DNA of 64,000 bases from Streptomyces lydicus (GTDB lineage Bacteria > Actinomycetota > Actinomycetes > Streptomycetales > Streptomycetaceae). The stretch is taken from contig NZ_CP017157.1 in the NCBI RefSeq assembly GCF_001729485.1, positions 620,001 to 684,000 on the forward strand, given 5' to 3'. How positions within the stretch are numbered: position 1 is the first letter of the stretch; each line of letters begins with the position of its first letter. The translations under genes were made by a program, and so were the position numbers. Below the pieces are notes generated by a model. That model was not told the DNA's origin. It was given only the letters and a program-made list of their open reading frames with translations, and did not search any database. Shown here piece by piece: positions 52,569-61,256 of this stretch.

Positions 52569-53846
52569 ATGGCGGGCAAGGTCACGAACGGACTGGCGGG
52601 CTTACGACAGGCAGCGGGCCACACGCAGCAGTCGTTCGTGGTGGCGTTCATGGACGAAGCCGCACGGCTCGGTATCGACGCCTCGCTCAGCGTGCGGCAG
52701 CTGCGGCGTTGGGAGCGCGAGACACCGCCGCCGTTGCCCCACCCGAGCCAGCAGGTTGTATTGGAAGCCATGCTCGGAGTGCCTTTGGCCGAGATGGGAT
52801 TCGACGTTCCCGGACATCGCATGACGGTTGCGGCGCCCATCAGCGACGCTGGAGGAGTGAAGAGGAGAACGTTCGTCGCTGATACCGGTGCCCTGGCCGC
52901 GGGAGCCTTCCTCCCTACCAGGCCAGGCCCGCGCATTGGCACGGCCGACCTCGGCCAGCTGCGCACGCGGTTGGACGGCCTCTATCAGACGGACCACACG
53001 GAAGGCAGCGTGCCGGCGATGGTGGAGGCGCGCCGCATCGAAGGCGAGATCACCAGCGTCCTCGGCGCCGCCTCGTACACCTCTCGCATCGGACGTGAAC
53101 TCCAGACCATGCTCGCTGAACTGCACGGTCACCGGGCCTGGTACGGCTATGACGGCGGCCTGATCGGCGAGGGCCGTGCAGCATGTATCGAGGCTCTCGC
53201 GGCGGCGCAGCTCGTCGACAACCCGCTCCTACAGGTTTCTGTACTGGAGACCCTCGTGCTCCTCGCGATCAAGGCTGGGCGGGGGTGGGAAGCCGCAAGT
53301 GCGGTCGAGTACGCCTACCGCCTCGCCACTAGTGCGGGCGCCGGGCACACAGTGCACCTCGTGATCGCGTTGCGTGACGCCAATGTCGCTACTCATGCCG
53401 GAGACCTATCAGGGGCGCGCCGTGCCCTGAGTCGTGCCGTGACATACCAGGGGCGCGCTGACACGGAAACGGAGGTGCCCAACTGGGCGCAGTTCGCCGG
53501 TCCGTTCGAGGTCGACTACGCCACGGCCGACATGTACGTGCGTGCTGCGCAACCCAAACGCGCCGTGCCGTTCCTGCGCGCCGCCGTGCGAGGCATTGGC
53601 GGCGATCTTGCCCGCAACAGTGTCTCTTACCGCGTGAAACTGGCGGGTGTACTCCTCGATGCCGGGGAAGTAGACGACGCGTGTGGGGAGATGAGCGCCG
53701 TCCTCGACGGGTACGGGGGCATTGCTTCTCCGCGGTTGCTGGGCAAGATCCGAGAGTTTCAGCGAGCCGCTCGCCGAGTTGACAGCACGGCGGCTCGCGA
53801 GTGTGGCGAGCGCATCCGTGAGACCGTCCGAGGGGGTACCGCGTGA
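52569..53846 (+). CDS. XRE-like regulator with TPR-type C-terminal region
   Basis: A 425-residue protein. The N-terminal DNA-binding part is LAGLRQAAGHTQQSFVVAFM, then SVRQLRRWERETPPPLPHP, HTH-like with the R.WE motif seen in Streptomyces regulators of this sort. The rest is helical with TPR-like pairs, for example ALAAAQLVDNPLLQVSVLE. It starts divergently from the DUF6624 operon, so it may control it. The stop overlaps the GNAT start as GTGA. ATG 52569 follows GAGGGGAAG; GTG 52536 is less likely. A TTA codon lies at about residue 11. Confidence 0.8.
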   Translation: MAGKVTNGLAGLRQAAGHTQQSFVVAFMDEAARLGIDASLSVRQLRRWERETPPPLPHPSQQVVLEAMLGVPLAEMGFDVPGHRMTVAAPISDAGGVKRRTFVADTGALAAGAFLPTRPGPRIGTADLGQLRTRLDGLYQTDHTEGSVPAMVEARRIEGEITSVLGAASYTSRIGRELQTMLAELHGHRAWYGYDGGLIGEGRAACIEALAAAQLVDNPLLQVSVLETLVLLAIKAGRGWEAASAVEYAYRLATSAGAGHTVHLVIALRDANVATHAGDLSGARRALSRAVTYQGRADTETEVPNWAQFAGPFEVDYATADMYVRAAQPKRAVPFLRAAVRGIGGDLARNSVSYRVKLAGVLLDAGEVDDACGEMSAVLDGYGGIASPRLLGKIREFQRAARRVDSTAARECGERIRETVRGGTA

Positions 53847-54409
53847 CGCAGCAGGAATCCATCAGCGTCGAGTACCTGGACGGGCCGGCCGCCGCGCAGG
53901 CCGAAGACGCGTTCAGGCTCGTCTACGCCGAGGCGTTCGCCGAGCCGCCCTACAACGAGGCCGAGCACGACGTCGCGGACTCCTTTCGGCGCTTCCGCTC
54001 GCAGACCCGCAAACGCACTTTCCGCAGCGCCCTGGCTCGCACCGGGGACGGCGGGCCGGTCGGTATGGCGTACGGCTACCCGCTTGGGCCCAAAACGGGG
54101 TGGTGGGATCAACTCACCCAACCAATACCCGACGACATGCGCCGCGAGGACGGGCGCCGGACCTTCGGTCTTATGGAGATCGCCGTACGTGGACCGTGGC
54201 GCGGGCAGGGCATCGCCGGCCGACTGCACGAGACCTTGCTCGCCGGCACCGAGGCCGAGCGCGTGCTGCTCAACGTTCACCCGGACAGCAAGGCGGCGCA
54301 GGCGGCATACCGGGCGTGGGGCTATCGAAAGATCGGCGAGGCACGTCCGTGGGAGGGAGCGGACGTGCACGACGTGATGATGCTCGACCTGCGCCGGACG
54401 GCTTCATAA
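53843..54409 (+). CDS. GNAT-family N-acetyltransferase
   Basis: A 188-residue acetyltransferase. The acetyl-CoA motif A is MEIAVRGPWRGQGIAGRLHE (RGQGIAG = R/QxxGxG/A), followed by ERVLLNVHPDSKAAQAAYRAWGYRKIG, the usual motif B with the late AAxxxYxxxGF pattern. It may modify a small molecule or a protein terminus. The GTG start overlaps the XRE stop, so the two are co-translated. Confidence 0.88.
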   Translation: MTQQESISVEYLDGPAAAQAEDAFRLVYAEAFAEPPYNEAEHDVADSFRRFRSQTRKRTFRSALARTGDGGPVGMAYGYPLGPKTGWWDQLTQPIPDDMRREDGRRTFGLMEIAVRGPWRGQGIAGRLHETLLAGTEAERVLLNVHPDSKAAQAAYRAWGYRKIGEARPWEGADVHDVMMLDLRRTAS

Positions 54410-54726
54410 GGGACAGCTGGCTGGCCGTGCCGGTCTGCGTGTGTTGCTTCCGCATCCTCAGCAGGGTTCTCTCCCAACCCCGAGGTTGCCGGCCACCAAG
54501 CTGCAGGACAGCCTGGGGGACCATGGAGGTGGCGGTTGCTTGCTTAACAGTGACGGCTGGACCAGCCAACATCACAGGCGGTGATCACCATGCCGAAGAC
54601 GCATGCCGTCGCCAGGGTGAGCCCAGCTGTGTTTTCCTCGTCAGTTGTCGCCACGCGGGTTCCCAGCTTCGTGCCTGAGCTTGGTCTGCACCTTGACGTC
54701 CCTGCAGCGGAGGAACCGCAAACAAG
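54410..54726. other. Remnant region before the broken integrase
   Basis: About 315 bases without a credible gene. Composition is less coding-like. The deletion that removed the first part of the integrase lies at its right end, near 54727. Confidence 0.4.
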
Positions 54727-54981
54727 GGAGTCCATTTCCACGATCTGCGGCACACGGGCAACAGCCTGGCCGCGACCGGTGGCGCCACCACGCGGGAGCT
54801 GATGACGCGTAGGGGGCACTCGACCGTGCGGGCCGCCATGGTCTACCAGCACCTCGTCGGCGGGCGTGATCAGGAGATCGCGGACCACGTCGATCGGCTG
54901 ATCAGGAAGTCGAAGCAGACGAAGAAGGCGAAGCGCCCCAAGGGGGATCGGGAGTCACCCGACGGCGACAAGATCAACTGA
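54727..54981 (+). pseudogene. 5'-deleted tyrosine integrase, element 1
   Basis: An open frame without start codon: GVHFHDLRHTGNSLAATGGA (His-x-x-Arg box), RRGHSTVRAAMVYQHL (late His and Tyr nucleophile), and a Lys-rich tail ending SPDGDKIN. It is nearly identical to the end of the integrase in element 2. About the first three quarters are missing, so it cannot work. Its stop overlaps the first ATCTGGCACGG repeat. Confidence 0.88.
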
Positions 54982-55002
54982 TCTGGCACGGATCTGGCAC
55001 GG
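54981..55002. repeat. Tandem ATCTGGCACGG repeats (arm-type sites), right arm of element 1
   Basis: Two exact 11-base copies back to back. The same pair lies at 55247-55268 and 62254-62275, always near an attachment repeat, as expected for integrase arm sites. Confidence 0.65.
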
Positions 55003-55030
55003 CGGCGTGATCCCGGCTCGAGAACGATCA

Positions 55031-55070
55031 AGGCCCAGGCGTCCGGTTCTTCACCGGCCGACCTGGGCCT
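55031..55070 (-). terminator. tRNA-Arg terminator, copy 2
   Basis: AGGCCCAGG and CCTGGGCCT arms as in copies 1 and 3. It is now without a functional tRNA beside it. Confidence 0.5.
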
Positions 55071-55108
55071 TCGTCGTGCCCGCCGCATACGCGGCGTGTG
55101 GTGCCCCC

Positions 55109-55142
55109 GGCAGGATTCGAACCTGCGACACCCGCTTTAGGA
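55109..55142. repeat. Attachment-site repeat 2
   Basis: 34 bases identical to repeats 1 and 3. It forms the junction between elements 1 and 2. The preceding GTGCCCCC (tRNA acceptor side) is also kept. Confidence 0.9.
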
Positions 55143-55246
55143 GGGTGCTCCGGTGATCCGGGGGCTGACCTGGGCCGGTCCCAGCCTGCTGGGCCACCGA
55201 GCCGACGGCCCGCTGATGACTGTCGCTGTCCGCCGGTATCCCTGCC

Positions 55247-55268
55247 ATCTGGCACGGATCTGGCACGG
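55247..55268. repeat. Tandem ATCTGGCACGG repeats, left arm of element 2
   Basis: Two exact 11-base copies, in the same orientation as those at 54981-55002. They also lie in the promoter region of the APH-like gene. Confidence 0.6.
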
Positions 55269-55286
55269 CCGGGTACGGTCGATCGC

Positions 55287-56213
55287 ATGATCTCGGACCC
55301 CGGCACGAGTCCAGACGCACCGCGGGATTTCACGGCAGAGGGCGTGGAGCCCGTGCTCCACGAAGCGTGCGCAGAGGCCCGGATCGATGCGTCCGGAGCG
55401 GAGCTGTTGCGACTCGGCTCGAATGCCGTCTACCGACTGTCGTCCGCCCCGGTGATCGTTCGCATCGCGCGTGATCCAGATGCGGCCGCAGAGATGGAAC
55501 GGGCCGTAGGGGTCGCCCGCTGGCTTGAGGCGCAGGACTTTCCTGCGACGAGAGTGCTACGCGGAGTGCGCCAGCCGCTGTCGGCCGGCGGCAGGGTCGT
55601 CACGTTCTGGGAGAGCGTCCAGGACCGCGAGGAGTACGCGACCGTGACCGAGCTGGCGGACCTGTTGCGCCGATTCCACTGGCTTGAGGAGCCGCAGTCG
55701 CTCCGCCTGCCGTACTTCGACCCGTTCGCCAAGGTGTGGTCCTCCTTTGAAGCCCTTGATGGCGTCTCGCCGGATGACGCGGTGTTCCTGGAGCAGCGGG
55801 CCCGACGATTGCACAAGGAGTACGACCGGCTGGACTTCGTTCTGCCGTACGGCCTGATCCACGGTGACGCCAATATCGGCAACGTCCTACGGGACCGCAG
55901 CGGGCAGCCCCTCCTGATCGACCTGGACGGTGTCTGCCTGGCCCCGCGGGAGTGGGACCTGATCCTTACGGCGATCTACTACGACCGTTTCGGTTGGCAT
56001 GGCCGGAGCGACTACGAAGGCTTCGTCCACCACTACGGGTTCGACATCATGAACTGGCCCGGCTACTCGGTGCTGGCGGATGTCCGTGAGCTGATGATGG
56101 TGCTGTGGATGGGCCAGCAGGTCGGCAGCAGCGAGAAGTCTGCCGCCGAGTTCAGCCGCCGGATGCAGGCGCTCCGTACCGGGGGAAGCCGCCGGGACTG
56201 GAGCCCCTTCTGA
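55287..56213 (+). CDS. Aminoglycoside phosphotransferase (APH)-family kinase
   Basis: A 308-residue APH/choline-kinase-fold protein. The catalytic loop is GLIHGDANIGNVLRD (HGDxxxxN) and the metal motif is LLIDLDGVCLAPREWDL (DxD-like followed by WD). The N-lobe has RLGSNAVYRLSSAPVIVRIAR. Despite the family name, such proteins may phosphorylate many small substrates; drug resistance is not shown. The ATG has no Shine-Dalgarno site, and a TACGGT element nine bases upstream would suit a leaderless transcript. It converges with the XRE/TPR gene. Confidence 0.85.
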   Translation: MISDPGTSPDAPRDFTAEGVEPVLHEACAEARIDASGAELLRLGSNAVYRLSSAPVIVRIARDPDAAAEMERAVGVARWLEAQDFPATRVLRGVRQPLSAGGRVVTFWESVQDREEYATVTELADLLRRFHWLEEPQSLRLPYFDPFAKVWSSFEALDGVSPDDAVFLEQRARRLHKEYDRLDFVLPYGLIHGDANIGNVLRDRSGQPLLIDLDGVCLAPREWDLILTAIYYDRFGWHGRSDYEGFVHHYGFDIMNWPGYSVLADVRELMMVLWMGQQVGSSEKSAAEFSRRMQALRTGGSRRDWSPF

Positions 56214-56221
56214 CCCGACGG

Positions 56222-57577
56222 CTACGAGGTCGTCAGAGCTTGCCCGCTTGCGATCCACAAACGGTGTTCCGTGGCCTGGTCGTGGAGCTCGCGTACGACG
56301 GCGGTAGACCCTGACACCGCGAGGTGTTGGCGGAACTCCGCGAGGTAGGCGACGCATCGGGCGGACTTGAGCTGTTCCCCGAGATCAAGGGCGTCCAGCG
56401 CGACGTTGCAAGCTTCCTCGACGTCGCCGGCGTGGAGGTGGGCGTCGGCCAGGACCATGGTGGCGAAGAAATCACTGCGGACGTGGCTGCCGCTCATTGC
56501 ATTCTCCGCATGGGAGACGGCCTGACGCGCGCTGCGCACGTCGCGGAAGCAGTGGGCAGACTCCGCCGCCAGTTCGGCAGCGTCGAAGTAGGTGATCCAC
56601 TCTGGCTCGTCGTCCGCATTGCAACTCTCCAGCGCCTTGGCGGCTGCGGCGAGCGCACTTTCGCACGCGTGCCGGTCTCCGGTGCGCGCCAGCGCCCGAG
56701 CCTCCATCGCGTGGAACTGCGCTCGCAGGGTCGGAGTGGCAACAGCAGAGATGCCCATCAGGGCCGCGCGAGCGAGAGTGGCACCGTGGGTGAACTGGCC
56801 CAGAAACGTGGCCTGGTGGCTCATCGCGGACAGGATGCTGCCGGCAAGGCGCCGATCGTTGCCGTCTTGGGCGAGCCTGAGGGCCTGGAGAAAGTACCGC
56901 TGTGCCAGCCCGTGCTGACAAGCGTCGTGCGACATCCAACCAGCCAGCAGGGTGGCTTCAGCGACGGTCGAAAAGAGAGCGCGGCCAACCGACTCGGTGT
57001 ACCGGCCGGAGAGCAGCGGCGCTACCTCCCGGCTGAGGTACTGGATCACGGACTGCCGAGCGTGGTCTCCGCCGAACCGGTCATCGAGCTGGGCGAACAT
57101 GTCGCAGGTCGACTTGATCACCGCGACATCGGCGAGGCCCACACGCGGCCCTCGATCACCCAGTGCCTTGGGCAATGCTGCCTCCGGAGCAACAAGCCAC
57201 CGTAACGACGCTTCACTCCACGCGGGCTGGGACGCCTGGGCCTGAAGCAGGGGGTCATAGCCGTTCAGGTCCGCCCGCCAGAGGCGGTCCACGTTCGCAA
57301 TGGCAGCGTCAGGGCTGGCGGGGTAGCCGGCGTCCAGAAGGGCGGAGTCCCGGCCGGTGAGGTGGCCCAGCCCCAGTTCAGCAGACGACATCCCCAGGGT
57401 TTCGCACACCACCGGGCCGTAAAACTCATCCGGAGCGCTGTGGCCGTTCTCCCAACTGGCGATCCGTCGCTTCACGCTCGCGTCGGCCGGGAGTGACTGG
57501 CCATGGCGAGTGGCGACTTGGCGCAGTTCATGGACCAGCCGAGCCTGACTCCAACCGCGGCTCTTCCGGGCCCGCAA
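56222..57577 (-). CDS. XRE-like regulator with TPR-type region, element 2
   Basis: About 451 residues from the TTG at 57577. The helix-turn-helix region is SRGWSQARLVHELRQVA, then KRRIASWENGHSAPDEFYGP, and helical repeats with QHGLAQRYFLQALRLAQDGN follow as in NsdA-like proteins. The motif FGSLLLRARK that should precede SRGWSQ lies upstream of the first listed start, yet no in-frame ATG or GTG precedes it before a stop near 57670. Either a rare start codon is used or the 5' end is damaged. It is divergent from the 57862 gene with a palindrome between. Confidence 0.75.
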   Translation of the reverse strand: MRARKSRGWSQARLVHELRQVATRHGQSLPADASVKRRIASWENGHSAPDEFYGPVVCETLGMSSAELGLGHLTGRDSALLDAGYPASPDAAIANVDRLWRADLNGYDPLLQAQASQPAWSEASLRWLVAPEAALPKALGDRGPRVGLADVAVIKSTCDMFAQLDDRFGGDHARQSVIQYLSREVAPLLSGRYTESVGRALFSTVAEATLLAGWMSHDACQHGLAQRYFLQALRLAQDGNDRRLAGSILSAMSHQATFLGQFTHGATLARAALMGISAVATPTLRAQFHAMEARALARTGDRHACESALAAAAKALESCNADDEPEWITYFDAAELAAESAHCFRDVRSARQAVSHAENAMSGSHVRSDFFATMVLADAHLHAGDVEEACNVALDALDLGEQLKSARCVAYLAEFRQHLAVSGSTAVVRELHDQATEHRLWIASGQALTTS

Positions 57578-57722
57578 CAGGAGAGAACCGAACGACGTCG
57601 GCGTCGATTCCGTGGTGATCGCCTCCCCGGAGGGCGTGGGCGATGCCCGTTCCTCCCCCTGAATCTAGGGACCTGATACGGGCCGCGTGGCGACTCCGGT
57701 GGATTGCCCGCGGTTCAGACCC

Positions 57723-57767
57723 TGACGGGGGATGACGCGATCGTGCAGTGCCCGTCATCCCCCGTCA
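57723..57767. promoter_or_regulatory. Inverted repeat TGACGGGGGATGAC in a divergent promoter
   Basis: Perfect 14-base arms 57723-57736 and 57754-57767 with a 17-base centre. The core GGATGACG also recurs near 57856 and 57869. It is a candidate binding region for the adjacent XRE/TPR regulator. Confidence 0.5.
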
Positions 57768-57861
57768 CCTGTCGTCATCTGCCCAGCTCAGGGCCTCACG
57801 CAGGAGTCTGGTTGCACCGCGGCAGACGAGCCGCCGCAGTTGCCGACCGAGGTGGGATGAC

Positions 57862-58422
57862 GTGCAGAGGATGACGAGGCGAGGTATTCAGTGGCTGTCC
57901 GCTGTCGCCGACGATCCAGTGATGTGCCGGGCTCATTGGGCGGATGACCCCAGGCGCCCATACACGCTGCCGACCGGGCGCCTCTTCGATGTGGTGGTCA
58001 TGAGCCAGCGGTTGGGCATGGAGACCTTCGACCAGTTGGTACGTCGCGAAATGCCGCTCGGTCCGGTCATGATGGACCGTCGCGCAAAGCAGATCGGGTT
58101 CCTTCTGTCGTCCAAGTCGCGGGCCCGCTTCACGCGCCTCCTGTCCCTGGAAACGGCAACCCCGCCCGAGTACCGCTACCTCGACGCCGGCTCCTTCGTC
58201 GTCGTACCCGGGCCGATGCCGATGGCCGATGACCGCCACCAGTGGCTACGCGCGCCCATTCGCCGGCCCGAGGCATCCCCGCTGCGCACGGCGTCGTTAG
58301 CGGTGATGTTCGCGGCCGCCGCAGCCTTGATCGAACGAGCAGACCGCTATGGCGTGCAGTACCCGAGCCCCGGAGCGGCCGGGCCCGAGGATTCTGAGCG
58401 GGTGAGCGACCGTGCCCAGTGA
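57862..58422 (+). CDS. Hypothetical protein, primase/polymerase-associated type
   Basis: About 186 residues. It contains MTRRGIQWLSAVADDPVMCRAHW, RPYTLPTGRLFDVVV, GPVMMDRRAKQIGFLL and YLDAGSFVVVPGPMP. The WADDPRRPYTLPTGRLFD pattern resembles short Streptomyces relatives of the bifunctional DNA primase/polymerase domain often found in integrative elements, but catalytic acids are not obvious. Starts at GTG 57862 or ATG 57871; GGTGGGA precedes the former. Its stop overlaps the next gene. Confidence 0.65.
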   Translation: MQRMTRRGIQWLSAVADDPVMCRAHWADDPRRPYTLPTGRLFDVVVMSQRLGMETFDQLVRREMPLGPVMMDRRAKQIGFLLSSKSRARFTRLLSLETATPPEYRYLDAGSFVVVPGPMPMADDRHQWLRAPIRRPEASPLRTASLAVMFAAAAALIERADRYGVQYPSPGAAGPEDSERVSDRAQ

Positions 58423-58708
58423 GGAAGATCCCGAGGATGCGGCCCGCTGGTCCCCCCTGGAGACGGACGAGTGGTACGCGGCCCGCAACGCCACCACGGC
58501 CCTGCGGGACGTGCTGACCGCGGCAGGCATGGCCCGCGAATTCCCCTACCTCCGTGCCGACCTGAACGCCTTCGGCCACGGCCTCATCGAACTCGGCCGT
58601 GTCTCGCCGGAGACGGCGGAGCGCCTGGCAGAGCTGCTGCGGCGGGCCTTGCTGTGCTCCCGTGGTTCCGAAGAGGCAGGCGACTCGTGCAATCGCAAGA
58701 CGGACTGA
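58412..58708 (+). CDS. Small hypothetical protein (paralogue A)
   Basis: A 98-residue acidic helical protein. FPYLRADLNAFGHGLIELGR then VSPETAERLAELLRRAL aligns well with the next gene's product, so the two are tandem paralogues. The function is unknown. It starts at GTG 58412, overlapping the end of the preceding gene by 11 bases. Confidence 0.65.
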   Translation: MPSEEDPEDAARWSPLETDEWYAARNATTALRDVLTAAGMAREFPYLRADLNAFGHGLIELGRVSPETAERLAELLRRALLCSRGSEEAGDSCNRKTD

Positions 58709-58728
58709 CCAAGAGCAAGGAGAAGGTG

Positions 58729-59055
58729 GTGGGCGTGACCGACCCGAGTCGTGTAGTGGCCAAACGAGCCGAGAACCTTTCGCCTGCAATGCCGTACGTA
58801 CGCGGTTGGGCCGAAGCCAAGCGCGGCGCTGACGCGCTGGCTGAACAACTTCACAGCGCCGGCCTGGGGACGGACTTCCTCGGTCTGAGGGCTGACGTGA
58901 CGGTCTTCGGCGACGGCTTGGTGTGCCTCGGGCCCATCCAGCCTGAGGCCGGAAAGATGCTGGCACGCCTGCTCGTCATGGGCTTGGCGATGGAGATGGC
59001 GGAACATGCTGACCATCAGGGCCAGTCGGCTCCTCCGGATGCCCCGGCCGCCTAA
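58729..59055 (+). CDS. Small hypothetical protein (paralogue B)
   Basis: About 108 residues. FLGLRADVTVFGDGLVCLGP then IQPEAGKMLARLLVMGL aligns with paralogue A (shared LRAD, FGxGL, LG, PE, LLxxxL). AAGGAG precedes the GTG at 58729; GTG 58687 and 58735 are in-frame alternatives. No family was recognised. Confidence 0.6.
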   Translation: MGVTDPSRVVAKRAENLSPAMPYVRGWAEAKRGADALAEQLHSAGLGTDFLGLRADVTVFGDGLVCLGPIQPEAGKMLARLLVMGLAMEMAEHADHQGQSAPPDAPAA

Positions 59056-59507
59056 TGCCACTGCCGAGTCGGCAGTACGGTCTTCGGTCGGCCGGGACCG
59101 GCGCCCCAGCGCCGCAGCCCGGACGTGCCGAAGACCGGTATACCGCTGACTTGCCCTGGGTCTTGCCGGGGATCTTGATGACCTGAGTTTTCCCTGCTCA
59201 GAAGCGGTAGGGTCGCGCGCTTGGTGGTCCTCGTCTACTACTGTCGAGCGGCCTCGGACCGGCCCGACTCTGCCGCACTCGACTGACGTCGGCGCCTTCA
59301 ATGCGCCCCGTTGGAACCGCAGCCGACGACAGGCAGCCACGATGGTGGGCTCGCCGCCCGATCACGCACGCGTACGCCTCGCTACACCCTCACCGGCCTC
59401 AGCCACGCTACTGGTGCCGTCGACCAGAGCAAGCCTCGCTGGCGGGAGAGCCCGCAAGCCTTGGAACCCGGCGTTGCTAAGCCAGCGGACTACCGTGCGA
59501 TCAAAAA
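59056..59507. other. Gene-poor segment of element 2
   Basis: About 450 bases between the convergent paralogue B and AIPR genes. I see no coding sequence, RNA gene or strong hairpin. Short A/T-richer patches occur at 59160-59260 and near 59500. Confidence 0.4.
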
Positions 59508-61256
59508 CTAGGAGTTGCTTTCCCGGAGATTTCGTGCTCGGTCCAGCAGATATTCACTGAACCGCTGAGCTTTCGTTGCCCTCTCCAGGATGACACCTTC
59601 TCGCCGAAGGTAAGCGTTAGACCACTCCTTGAGCTTCTCGAAAAGATCCTTGAGTACGGCGTCGTCAACCGCAGCGTTCGCTGAGGATAGTGCGCGAAGT
59701 TGCTGTGGCCGTCGAATGGGTGCGCCATTCAAAAGTTCTACGATAAGCATCGACAGGTGGAACTTGAGGTTGCTCTTCTGGGACACATTCGCTTCGGCAG
59801 CTTCAGACAGGATGAAGCTATCCACTTGACGCTGAAGCTTGGCAGCCCAGAGGTAGACTTGAAGGTCGATTGACGTATTGAACACGAGTCGATAATCCTC
59901 GTCATTCTTCAGCAGCGAGGACGGCTTGCCGCGTGATTTGTCGGGTCGCGCCAGACCCATAGCGGTGACAGATGCCCCGAGGAACTGAATGCTTACAATC
60001 TTTGCGGGGTCCTTTCCGTCATTCTTGTAGTAGCCCTTTCTCCTGTCGTAGTACCATCCTTGGGTCAAGAAGTAATTTTCAATATTGCGCTGAACTTCGT
60101 CGGTTGCACGCAGGGAGGCATCCGTAATTGCAGTCTGCCGGTTCGTTGCCCTGATTACCAGGTCCCTCGTTGCGGCATCGCCAGTTACGATAATCCGCAC
60201 CAGCAACATGCGTTCTCCGGCTTCCGCTGAACCACCGCCCCTGAGTGACTCGAAAATTTCGTGGCTCGTCTGCAAGCCGTTTACGATCTGAATGTTCGAA
60301 AGCGAGTATGTTTTGGCCGTGCTGGTCGCATCGCTGCAAATGATGGTGACGCCGTTGTTTAGCCACCAGAACTCAGGGCTATCAGGTGACGTAAGGGACT
60401 GGCGAATCTCTTGATTCACCGAGACGCTCCCCTGGTAATCCCTCACGTTCCATTCGAAGAGGTGTCGACGAAGGCGGCCATTGTCGTCGACAATGAGATC
60501 GTAATAGTCCCTCAACTTCACGATAGCTACGTGCGACTCCCCACTAGTAGCACTTTCCTGGTAGTTCATTGCAAGAGTGTATGGCGGGCGTTCGTTGTAC
60601 CTCGCCAGAAGTTCCTTGTCGCCGAGAAGCTCCACAGATGCTGTGCGTGCATCCGGAACCGAAGAAATGATCACTTGCCTCAAGGCGTTCAGTTTTGCCT
60701 CAAATTGCGGCGTGATATTACTGGAGTCTCCCGGAGTTGCGTAAATGACGTTTACGCTGATCCGGGGTCGGCGGGTGATGAGTTTTTCCCATGCGTCGCG
60801 GAAGATCCCAAAGCGTGTGAGGAGTGTCGTATTGTACAGGACAGACAAGGACTCGATGGACAGTGACAGGTCCAACAGTCGACGCATTGTGTTCTCAAGC
60901 TTCTCTGCCACATCCTCGGCAAAGCTAGGTGTTCTCTTCGCTTGGACTACCCAGAGTTCCAAGTTTCTGTCTTGCCCAAAATCGGATGGACGGCTCGTTT
61001 TCGATACGACGTCTGAGTCCTCATCTAGCAGTGCGTCATCGAAAAAGACATAGACTGCGTCGATCGCACCGTCCTGCCCTCCTCCGACGATGCCTGCCTC
61101 GATTTCCTCAATCCCTAGCCCAAATGACCGCAACGCCAACTCTGAAGAAAAGACTTCAAAAGCAGTTCCTCCGTCAACGGCAGGAAGGTTCTCCTCTTTC
61201 CATGCGTCAAAAATTCGGAGGATCAAGGTCTGCGCGTTACTGGGCATTTTTGGCAT
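59508..61256 (-). CDS. AIPR-family phage-resistance protein
   Basis: A 582-residue protein of the abortive-infection phage-resistance (AIPR) family. The conserved core is EFWWLNNGVTIICSDA, then YSLSNIQIVNGLQTSHEIFE. The N-terminal part has GGGQDGAIDAVYVFF and LELWVVQAKR, matching an Asp...QxK restriction-endonuclease-like fold, so a nuclease role is possible. Base composition is visibly A/T-richer than neighbours and many rare codons appear, a sign of transfer. ATG 61256 has GGGAG eight bases upstream; ATG 61295 is the longer alternative. It stands alone, with no partner toxin or methylase beside it. Confidence 0.88.
   Translation of the reverse strand: MPKMPSNAQTLILRIFDAWKEENLPAVDGGTAFEVFSSELALRSFGLGIEEIEAGIVGGGQDGAIDAVYVFFDDALLDEDSDVVSKTSRPSDFGQDRNLELWVVQAKRTPSFAEDVAEKLENTMRRLLDLSLSIESLSVLYNTTLLTRFGIFRDAWEKLITRRPRISVNVIYATPGDSSNITPQFEAKLNALRQVIISSVPDARTASVELLGDKELLARYNERPPYTLAMNYQESATSGESHVAIVKLRDYYDLIVDDNGRLRRHLFEWNVRDYQGSVSVNQEIRQSLTSPDSPEFWWLNNGVTIICSDATSTAKTYSLSNIQIVNGLQTSHEIFESLRGGGSAEAGERMLLVRIIVTGDAATRDLVIRATNRQTAITDASLRATDEVQRNIENYFLTQGWYYDRRKGYYKNDGKDPAKIVSIQFLGASVTAMGLARPDKSRGKPSSLLKNDEDYRLVFNTSIDLQVYLWAAKLQRQVDSFILSEAAEANVSQKSNLKFHLSMLIVELLNGAPIRRPQQLRALSSANAAVDDAVLKDLFEKLKEWSNAYLRREGVILERATKAQRFSEYLLDRARNLRESNS

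Larger units (their letters stand above)
49472..55142. mobile_element. Integrated element 1 in tRNA-Arg
   Basis: The segment between attachment repeats 1 and 2 (5.7 kb). It carries DUF6624, methyltransferase-like and CYTH genes, an XRE regulator with a GNAT gene, and a 5'-deleted integrase just before repeat 2. No replication or transfer genes are recognisable, so it is a remnant or a small cargo island. Confidence 0.75.

Noticed and set aside
55287..56213. Calling the APH-like gene an antibiotic-resistance gene
   Set aside because: The fold is shared by many small-molecule kinases and nothing in the context shows drug specificity.
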